DNA of 46,689 nt. Source: DAONDZ01 sp964517555. GTDB lineage: Bacteria; Patescibacteriota; Patescibacteriia; Patescibacteriales; UBA12465. The stretch spans positions 1 to 46,689 of the forward strand of contig CAZFEF010000005.1 of the NCBI GenBank assembly GCA_964517555.1, in the 5' to 3' direction. The translations under genes were made by a program, and so were the position numbers. The notes beneath the pieces are model-generated. The model saw nothing but the letters and a program-made list of their open reading frames with translations. It was not told where the DNA came from and ran no database searches. Positions 40,941-46,689 of this stretch are shown here, piece after piece. Numbering within the stretch: position 1 is the stretch's first letter; every line of letters starts with the position of its first letter.

Positions 40941-41891
40941 TTAATCAGCTAAAGCATTGGCCCCGGCACTAATTTCCGCAATTTCAGCCGTAATACTGGC
41001 TTGTCGGGCTTTGTTATAGAATAAAGTTAACTCGCTAACCATGTCTGAAGCCGCCTCGGTGGCCTGATGCATAGCCGACATGCTGGCGCTATGCTCAGAA
41101 GCACTAGACTCTAATAAAGCTTGATACAATTGCACCTCAATCAAACGCGGCACAATTCGATCCAACACCTCCTGAGGACTGGGCTCAAAAGTATAGTCAT
41201 AGACAAACTCACCAGCGCTCAAATGTTTCTTGCTTTTTTCGGCCAAATATTCCTTCTTGGTACCGACTGCCTCATTCTTACCCACTACTCCTAGATATTC
41301 ATCGCTGGAAGTAACATCTACTGGCAAAAGTTGCTTAACCCGCGGCGATTGCTTTACCGGACTGATAAAGTCAGTATAGGCCAACATCACCTTATCATAT
41401 TTTTGCGACAAATAGTCGGCAACCACCATTCGCGCGATCGGATTGGTCTCAGCGGCCGAAAGGATCAAATCAGATTTAGTGAACTCAGCGGCGACATGAT
41501 GACCGGCCTGGATTAAAGGCAAGCCCTTCTTCCCCACTAAAATAATGTCGGTATCTAAAGCATGCTTAAGAATCGAATCTTTGACTTTGTTGATAATGGC
41601 CGAATTAAAACCGCCGCAAAGACCTCGATTGGAGGTCACCACAATCACCGCTACCTTCTTTATCTCAGAACGCGGACTAAGTAACGGATGCAAGACTTCG
41701 TTGCGAGATCGAGATAAATCAGCCAAATGCAAAACCGTCTCCCAGCTCAAATTAGCATAGGTTCTAGTCTTTAAGACTGCGTCAACAGCCTTACGCATTT
41801 TAGCCGCGGCCACCATCTCCATAGCCTTAGTAATCTTTTTGGTATTGGAGACTGATTTGATGCGACGAGATATCTCTTTGGTGTTAGCCAT
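40941..41891 (-). CDS. atpG: F1Fo ATP synthase subunit gamma
   Basis: 316 residues, somewhat longer than the usual 285-295. N-terminal signature KEISRRIKSVSNTKKITKAMEMVAAAKMRKA, middle VIVVTSNRGLCGGFN, and C-terminal helix SMSAMHQATEAASDMVSELTL. It is the central rotating shaft. Confidence 0.97.
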   Translation of the reverse strand: MANTKEISRRIKSVSNTKKITKAMEMVAAAKMRKAVDAVLKTRTYANLSWETVLHLADLSRSRNEVLHPLLSPRSEIKKVAVIVVTSNRGLCGGFNSAIINKVKDSILKHALDTDIILVGKKGLPLIQAGHHVAAEFTKSDLILSAAETNPIARMVVADYLSQKYDKVMLAYTDFISPVKQSPRVKQLLPVDVTSSDEYLGVVGKNEAVGTKKEYLAEKSKKHLSAGEFVYDYTFEPSPQEVLDRIVPRLIEVQLYQALLESSASEHSASMSAMHQATEAASDMVSELTLFYNKARQASITAEIAEISAGANALAD

Positions 41892-41893
41892 AA

Positions 41894-43420
41894 TTATTTA
41901 AGCAAATAATCGACAGTCGATTGATAACTCTCAACCAACTCCTTAATCCCCTTCTCAATTTCATCATCTAATTCTTTTTTCTCATCAATCAATTGCAATA
42001 CTTGATTATTCAAATCGGCGTAGCTCATCAATCCAGCCTCGAATTCCTTTATCCTTTCTACAGGCACGTTATCCAACAACCCATTAATTAAGGAATAATA
42101 GACCAGTACCTGCTTAGCCACTGGAACAGTAGCGTATTGATCTTGTTTGAAAATTTCATAAAGCCGTTTGCCTCTCTCTAATTTTTTCTTGGTATCATCA
42201 TCTAAATCAGAACCAAATTGAGCAAAGGCTGCCAATTCTCGATACTGTGCCGCTTCTAAGCGCATCTTGCCAGCTACCTTTTTCATAGCCTTGATCTGAG
42301 CGCTGGAACCGACACGAGACACAGACAAGCCGGCATTCACCGCCGGACGGTTACCCTGGTAGAATAAATCCGGCTCCAAGAAGATCTGACCATCAGTAAT
42401 GGAAATAACATTGGTCGGAATATAGGCCGAAAGATCTCCGGCTTGAGTTTCAATAATCGGCAAAGCGGTGATCGATCCACCACCATGTTCCGGATTCAGC
42501 TTGCAAGCTCTTTCTAGTAAACGGGAATGAAGATAGAAAACATCTCCAGGATAAGCTTCGCGTCCCGGCGGGCGGCGTAAAAGCAAGGATATCTCTCGAT
42601 AAGAAACGGCGTGCTTGGATAAATCATCATAGATGATTAAAACATCTTCGCCTTTATCTAAAAAGTATTCGGCCATAGCACAACCGGCATAAGGAGCAAT
42701 ATACAATAAAGAAGCGGATTTAGAGGCGCCAGCCAAAACTACAGTAGTATATTCCATGGCGCCATGTTCTTCCAACTTAGCTACGATAGTAGCCACCTTT
42801 GACTCCTTCTGACCGATAGCGACATAAATACATTTCATATTCTGCCCCTTCTGGTTGATAATAGTATCGATAGCGATAGCGGTTTTACCCAATTGTCGAT
42901 CGCCGATAATCAACTCTCTTTGGCCACGGCCAATCGGAATCATAGCGTCAATAGCCTTCACGCCGGTTTGCACCGGCTGTTTAACCGAAGCGCGAGTAAT
43001 AACTCCTGGGGCAATCTTTTCTACCGGATAAAATTCTTTGGTTTTTATTTCTCCCTTGCCATCCAATGGTTCGCCCAAAGGATCGACCACTCGACCAACC
43101 AGAGCCTCTCCCACTGGAACCTCTAAAATTCTTTTAGTGCAAACCACTTCATCGCCTTCTTTAATTCCTAAATAATCACCCAGGATAATAGCCCCGACCT
43201 GATTCTCTTCCAGGTTCAACACTACACCCACGACTTCTTCGCCGCTAGCCTTAAAAAGAATGATTTCACTCATCATCGCTTCAGGCAAACCAGAAACCAG
43301 GGCAATGCCGTCGGCCACCTTTAAAACGCGGCCGACAGATTGCTCCTTAGCCTCGGCCTCAAAGCCGGCAATCTGATTTTTAATTTGGGAAATGATGTAA
43401 TCTTTAACGTTATTAGACAT
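41894..43420 (-). CDS. atpA: F1Fo ATP synthase subunit alpha
   Basis: 508 residues, standard length. Walker A GDRQLGKT (173-180), non-catalytic nucleotide-binding site, and PAVNAGLSVSRVGSSAQ near the conserved arginine that completes the beta active site. Followed by atpG after 2 bases. Confidence 0.98.
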   Translation of the reverse strand: MSNNVKDYIISQIKNQIAGFEAEAKEQSVGRVLKVADGIALVSGLPEAMMSEIILFKASGEEVVGVVLNLEENQVGAIILGDYLGIKEGDEVVCTKRILEVPVGEALVGRVVDPLGEPLDGKGEIKTKEFYPVEKIAPGVITRASVKQPVQTGVKAIDAMIPIGRGQRELIIGDRQLGKTAIAIDTIINQKGQNMKCIYVAIGQKESKVATIVAKLEEHGAMEYTTVVLAGASKSASLLYIAPYAGCAMAEYFLDKGEDVLIIYDDLSKHAVSYREISLLLRRPPGREAYPGDVFYLHSRLLERACKLNPEHGGGSITALPIIETQAGDLSAYIPTNVISITDGQIFLEPDLFYQGNRPAVNAGLSVSRVGSSAQIKAMKKVAGKMRLEAAQYRELAAFAQFGSDLDDDTKKKLERGKRLYEIFKQDQYATVPVAKQVLVYYSLINGLLDNVPVERIKEFEAGLMSYADLNNQVLQLIDEKKELDDEIEKGIKELVESYQSTVDYLLK

Positions 43421-43443
43421 ATCGATTAATTAAATATTTAAAT

Positions 43444-43845
43444 TTATTGATTAATTTGTTCTTTCAGTTGACGTAAACGCTCTCGCAAGCTAGCATCTAG
43501 AACTCGCCCTTCATAACGGAGTATCGCCCCGCCTAAAATATTCTGATCCTCAACGATATTCCAATTTATTTTTTTAACCCCAGTTTTATGCCCTAAATAT
43601 TTAGCGGCAATCTCTTTAACCTCGGCATTTAAGGGACGAGCCGTTACTAAAGTAGCCCCCATTTCTCCTTGCGCGCGATCATAGGCTTCATTAAAAGCGA
43701 CTAAAATATCGGCTAATCGATGCTGATCACGATTAGTAATCAATAGATCAACGAAACGAGTCACTATCGATTTTAGATCCTTTTCCGGTTTATCCTGAAT
43801 CGCTTCTAGGAGCCCGAGAGAATATTGTGAGGCGGTAATTTTCAT
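43444..43845 (-). CDS. atpH: F1Fo ATP synthase subunit delta (short)
   Basis: 133 residues against the usual 170-180. The N-terminal helical domain is shortened (SQYSLGLLEAI, then ITNRDQHRLADILVAFNEAYD), while the C-terminal part is typical (ATLVTARPLN and DQNILGGAILRYEGRVLDASLRERLRQL). It joins F1 to the b subunits. The loss corresponds to two or more helices in the N-terminal bundle. Confidence 0.93.
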   Translation of the reverse strand: MKITASQYSLGLLEAIQDKPEKDLKSIVTRFVDLLITNRDQHRLADILVAFNEAYDRAQGEMGATLVTARPLNAEVKEIAAKYLGHKTGVKKINWNIVEDQNILGGAILRYEGRVLDASLRERLRQLKEQINQ

Positions 43846-43850
43846 AATTA

Positions 43851-44339
43851 TTACTTCAAGCTTTTAGCAATTAATTCCTGGTCCTTAGCACTGGTCATTT
43901 TCTCGGCTAACACTTTCTCCACCGCCAGTACCACTAAATCAGCCATCTCTTTCTTTAATTCTAGGCGCAAATTGTCTTTTTCGGCACTAATTTTCTCTTT
44001 TTCCTGAGCCACAATCACGGCCACTTCAGCCTTAGTCTTCTCGATCAATTTAGCCTTATTAGCCTCTGACTGAACATTAGCTTTCTCCACAATGGCCAAA
44101 GCGTCTCTCTTGGCCTGCGCCAAAATTTCAGTTTGCTCTGAACTGGTTTCGGTCAATTTCTTTTCAATATCTCTAGCATCACCTAAACTTTTTTCAATTA
44201 ATTTAGTGCGATCGTTCATCATTTTAGCCAAAGGCTTAAAAGCAAAACGATAAAGCACGAAAAAGATAATGCCAAAATTAATAATCTGGGCAATTAATAT
44301 CCGCCAATCGATGTGAAAAATGGAAATCAAGGAATCCAT
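43851..44339 (-). CDS. atpF: F1Fo ATP synthase subunit b
   Basis: 162 residues. One N-terminal membrane helix (about 14-32, LIAQIINFGIIFFVLYRFAF) with KPLAKMMNDRTKLIEKSL after it, then a long Ala/Lys/Glu coiled coil. It forms the peripheral stalk with delta. A hairpin in the gap from atpE (44375-44394) precedes it. Confidence 0.96.
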   Translation of the reverse strand: MDSLISIFHIDWRILIAQIINFGIIFFVLYRFAFKPLAKMMNDRTKLIEKSLGDARDIEKKLTETSSEQTEILAQAKRDALAIVEKANVQSEANKAKLIEKTKAEVAVIVAQEKEKISAEKDNLRLELKKEMADLVVLAVEKVLAEKMTSAKDQELIAKSLK

Positions 44340-44374
44340 ATATTTTTTATATTGATAAATAATAATCTCACCTC

Positions 44375-44394
44375 TCTCCGGGATGTCCCGGAGA
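44375..44394 (-). promoter_or_regulatory. Strong intergenic hairpin between atpE and atpF
   Basis: Perfect 9-bp inverted repeat TCTCCGGGA/TCCCGGAGA with a 2-base loop, in the 68-base gap between the genes for c and b. On the minus strand it is not followed by a U-tract, so it is unlikely to be a full terminator. It could protect the 3' end of atpE mRNA, or be a processing site that raises c-subunit yield. Confidence 0.65.
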
Positions 44395-44407
44395 ATTCGT
44401 CAGACTA

Positions 44408-44620
44408 CTATTTAATACTGAAAGCGATAACCAAGGCGTAAATAGCGATAGCTTCAGCAAAGGCACAAGCCAATAACATCGGCACTAAAATCTTGCCAGA
44501 AGCTTCTGGGTTGCGGCCGATAGCTTCCATAGCTTTAGCGCCGATAAAACCGATACCTAAACCGGTACCGATGGAACCCAAGCCGATAGCCAAGGCCTTA
44601 GCCAACATGATACTTTCCAT
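44408..44620 (-). CDS. atpE: F1Fo ATP synthase subunit c
   Basis: 70 residues, two membrane helices with the loop AIGRNPEASG. The ion carrier is Glu56 in CAFAEAIAIYALVIAF. The sodium-type residues are missing: the helix-1 Gln position is Ile, and the Ser/Thr after Glu is Ala. So protons are the likely coupling ion. The gene has an ATG start with a second Met at codon 5. Confidence 0.97.
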   Translation of the reverse strand: MESIMLAKALAIGLGSIGTGLGIGFIGAKAMEAIGRNPEASGKILVPMLLACAFAEAIAIYALVIAFSIK

Positions 44621-44662
44621 AGTGTTTTAATTAATTATTTATATTTAAATTATTATGCAAAA

Positions 44663-45490
44663 TTAATGCTCCTCGGCCGTAGTGGCAATCGATAGATAAA
44701 TCAAGATCAGAATCGAAAATATCAGAGCCTGGATCAAGCCGACAATCACCTCCAGAAACATAAATGGCAAAGGCAACCCAAAAGCTAAAATAGCCGACAT
44801 TGAAGCTAATAACACTTCGCCGGCGAAAATATTACCAAATAACCTGAAAGACAAACTGGCGATCTTGGCTAATTCGCCAATGATCTCAATCACGCCGACA
44901 AAAAATTTAATCGGATTGACCAGCAGAATGGTCGGCTCTTTAAAAATTTTCTTTGGTATCTCTAGTAAAACCTTAAAATTAAGAAATTTATTTAAGTACT
45001 TCCACCAACCAACAGCCACTACTCCCAAAATATGACTCATCACCACGCCAATAATCGCCAAAGCTAAGGTGGTGTTTAGATCGGCTGTGCCACCCCTGAA
45101 ATAAGGGATAAAAACCTTTTCGCCGTGTTCGGAGACCACCTGGCCGATAGAACCGACGCCCGGCAATAGCCCCATCCAATTGCTCAAAAGAACGAAAAAG
45201 AAAAAAGTCATCACAAAAGGAGCAAACTTCAGAGTCTTAGCTCGTGAGCCGGTAACCATATCAAAAAGACCAAAAAAAGTTTCAAAAACCATCTCTAGTC
45301 CGTTTTGTAATCCCCGTGGTATTAATCGGACTTTCCCGCGCAAAGACAAAGCTAAAATTACCACCACGATAACCACCAACCAAGAATTAAGCAAAGAATT
45401 AGTTACCGGGAAACTACCAATATGAAAAATCGGCTCGGCATACAAAGTATTCTCATGAACGATTTTCTCGGAATTATTTTCGGCAGACAT
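44663..45490 (-). CDS. atpB: F1Fo ATP synthase subunit a
   Basis: 275 residues, five to six membrane helices. The essential arginine is in SLSFRLFGNIFAGEVLLAS, and the C-terminal helix IVGLIQALIFSILILIYLSIA is typical. It forms the proton half-channels facing the c-ring. It starts 5 bases after the AtpI-like gene. Confidence 0.97.
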   Translation of the reverse strand: MSAENNSEKIVHENTLYAEPIFHIGSFPVTNSLLNSWLVVIVVVILALSLRGKVRLIPRGLQNGLEMVFETFFGLFDMVTGSRAKTLKFAPFVMTFFFFVLLSNWMGLLPGVGSIGQVVSEHGEKVFIPYFRGGTADLNTTLALAIIGVVMSHILGVVAVGWWKYLNKFLNFKVLLEIPKKIFKEPTILLVNPIKFFVGVIEIIGELAKIASLSFRLFGNIFAGEVLLASMSAILAFGLPLPFMFLEVIVGLIQALIFSILILIYLSIATTAEEH

Positions 45491-45495
45491 AAAAA

Positions 45496-45750
45496 TTATT
45501 TCAACTTATCAATTTTTTTATATTCTCTCAACGTTTCCCTAACCAGCATCACCATTGATATCACGAAGGCCAAGCCAATACAAATCAAAAACCATTTAGG
45601 CTCACTGTCATTCTTGCGATCCAGCCATCGACCAACGCCCAAGCCAATCAACACTGGCACCACAATCCACACCGAAAGACGGGCAAATATTTTCATTGGC
45701 TCTACCCAAGAATAACTATCATTATCTTTTAATGGTTGGTTATTTGGCAT
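45496..45750 (-). CDS. AtpI/AtpZ-like small membrane protein
   Basis: 84 residues from the ATG at 45750 (MPNNQPLKDNDSYSW). The longer open frame begins with TTG at 45795 and would cover the leader hairpin. Two membrane helices (about 22-40 and 51-70) with GLGVGRWLDRKND between them match the AtpI/AtpZ family, an assembly or ion-handling helper encoded first in many atp operons. Confidence 0.85.
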   Translation of the reverse strand: MPNNQPLKDNDSYSWVEPMKIFARLSVWIVVPVLIGLGVGRWLDRKNDSEPKWFLICIGLAFVISMVMLVRETLREYKKIDKLK

Positions 45751-45763
45751 ATAAACAACAAAA

Positions 45764-45782
45764 TGAGGGCCGAAAGCCCTTC
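45764..45782 (-). promoter_or_regulatory. Short hairpin in the atp operon leader
   Basis: AGGGC (45766-45770) pairs with GCCCT (45776-45780) around CGAAA, with one extra wobble pair, in the 60-base leader between the atp promoter and the AtpI start. On the minus strand it is followed by ATTTTGTTGTTT. It is weak for a terminator but could act as an attenuator. Confidence 0.45.
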
Positions 45783-45817
45783 TAAGTCTAAGCAAATAAT
45801 TGTCAACTTAGTATTAT

Positions 45818-45846
45818 ATTTTATAGCTTATTAAACCTAAAGTCAA
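45818..45846 (-). promoter_or_regulatory. Promoter of the atp operon
   Basis: TTGACT (45841-45846), 17 bases, TAAAAT (45818-45823) on the minus strand, predicting a start near 45811 and a leader of about 60 bases. A second TTGACA at 45801-45806 has no partner -10. Confidence 0.7.
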
Positions 45847-45894
45847 CAATTTATCATCTAATTGACGAAAAAATAAATCTATGGTCAAAATATC

Positions 45895-46689
45895 TTATTT
45901 AATTCCGAAAAATTTTTGAGCATTACCGGTAGTTATCCTCCCCACTTCTTCTTGGCTTAATCCCTTCACTTCCCCAATTTTTTCAGCCACATATTGAACA
46001 TAGGCTGGTTCGTTCCGCTGTCCTCGCAAGGGCACCGGTGTTAGATAAGGAGAATCGGTTTCGATCATTATTTTTTCTAACGGGATTTCCTTGATTACTT
46101 CATCCCACTGACGGCTAAAAGTAATAATGCCAGTAAAAGAAATTAGCAATCCGAGATCAATATATTTTCGGGCTAAATCTAAATCACCCGAAAAACAATG
46201 GATTACCCCCCAAGGTTTTTCTCCTAAACCATTTTTTATTTGATAATCCCGCAACAAGGGATAGAGATCGTCATGAGCTTCGCGACAATGAATAATAACC
46301 GGCAAATTTAACTCTTGGGCTAAATCAAGTTGCTGGATAAAAACCTCTTTCTGTTTTTGTTTCTGTAAATCGGCATCTTTATTCGGATTGAGGTGATAAT
46401 AATCCAAACCGACCTCACCAATAGCAACCACCTTAGGGCTCTTCCCTAGGTCCAGATATTCTTGATAATTAAACTCCTCACCACGAGACTGGAAGGCATA
46501 ATCGCCTTCTTCGCTGTGATTTTCCACTAACGCTTGCTCTAAATGAATCGGATGCAGGCCAATAGTGGCATAAACACCGCTCGGATGTTTTTGCGCGCGA
46601 TCAATAGCACGTTTTGAAGTTTTAGTTTCCGAACCGACAATAATAACGGCGGTCTTAGCCGCCAAAGATCGGTCCAGTGCTTGATCAGC
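45895..46689 (-). CDS. tatD: TatD family metal-dependent nuclease, 5' end outside the window
   Basis: The frame stays open to the window edge; codons before 46665 (..DQALDRSLAAKTAVIIVGS) continue the family pattern, and the TTG at 46665 is not a true start. The N-terminal metal motif (DTHxHL) is therefore off the window. Visible are ATIGLHPIH, IGEVGLDYYH, the PVIIHCREAHDD helix, VIHCFSGD and IETDSPYLTPVPLRG. TatD proteins are Mg-dependent DNases. The gene is upstream of the atp operon and co-oriented. Confidence 0.94.
   Translation of the reverse strand, partial: ADQALDRSLAAKTAVIIVGSETKTSKRAIDRAQKHPSGVYATIGLHPIHLEQALVENHSEEGDYAFQSRGEEFNYQEYLDLGKSPKVVAIGEVGLDYYHLNPNKDADLQKQKQKEVFIQQLDLAQELNLPVIIHCREAHDDLYPLLRDYQIKNGLGEKPWGVIHCFSGDLDLARKYIDLGLLISFTGIITFSRQWDEVIKEIPLEKIMIETDSPYLTPVPLRGQRNEPAYVQYVAEKIGEVKGLSQEEVGRITTGNAQKFFGIK

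Noticed and set aside
45751..45795. TTG start extending the AtpI-like protein by 15 residues
   Set aside because: The extension covers the leader hairpin and reads as an unlikely Arg-rich addition. The ATG at 45750 is better placed relative to the promoter.
46663..46665. TTG start for tatD near the right edge
   Set aside because: The frame remains open beyond it with family-like sequence, and the essential N-terminal HxH motif is absent. The gene is cut by the window edge.

Overview
The window looks like chromosome from a Candidate Phyla Radiation bacterium (Patescibacteria, Parcubacteria-like). The evidence is AT-rich, densely packed DNA with genes 2-5 nt apart or overlapping, almost no Shine-Dalgarno sequences, a complete type IV pilus cluster with a FemX-type transferase, a compact VirB4/VirB6/PrgI/TraC-like membrane machine, and many short lineage-restricted proteins. 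UGA is used as a stop (for example at the end of the gene at 381-1100), so the code is the standard bacterial one and not the Gracilibacteria/SR1 code. The species cannot be named from the sequence alone.

Layout, mostly on the minus strand. 1-380: a strong bidirectional terminator, a possibly frameshifted small membrane ORF and tRNA-Ser(GGA). 381-4954: a DsbA-like protein without its cysteines, gatA, gatC and ligA. 4958-9258: a PilX-like protein with a DUF1566-type domain, three minor pseudopilins, ybeY, a FemX-like transferase and a separately controlled major pilin. 9348-15096: pilC, pilB, a small membrane protein, pilO-like, pilN-like and pilM, transcribed from a promoter at about 15150 that lies back to back with the promoter of a plus-strand membrane-anchored beta-propeller gene (15232-16491).

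16520-23061 is an accessory-looking stretch of small single genes: SWEET-like transporter, two HIT proteins, deoxyribosyltransferase-like protein, HD phosphohydrolase, YgjP-like metallopeptidase, C39-like peptidase, TspO, S51 peptidase, Asp/Glu racemase and short hypotheticals. tRNA-Ser(TGA) and tRNA-Ser(GCT) lie in or beside it. 23334-26042 is plus strand: a membrane protein, tRNA-Arg(GCG), and recG beginning one base after that tRNA. 26055-26737 holds two divergent small orphan genes around a shared palindromic promoter.

26781-37991 is one long minus-strand array: a helical membrane protein, a giant VirB6-like protein, two related soluble helical proteins, PrgI, a TraC-like domain protein, a VirB4 ATPase, a VirB8/NTF2-like membrane protein, a small membrane protein and radA. 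This resembles the core of a type IV secretion machine with no relaxase, coupling protein or VirB11 in view, and is the best candidate here for an under-described system. 38232-39056 is a beta-carbonic-anhydrase-like protein. 39071-45750 is a complete F1Fo ATP synthase operon (atpI-B-E-F-H-A-G-D-C order) with a proton-type c subunit. The right edge cuts a TatD family nuclease, leaving its N-terminus outside the window.

Together the genes describe a small cell with a Gram-positive-style pilus, a second envelope-spanning apparatus, ATP synthase, and DNA repair (LigA, RecG, RadA). This fits an episymbiont that contacts other cells, but that lifestyle is inferred.
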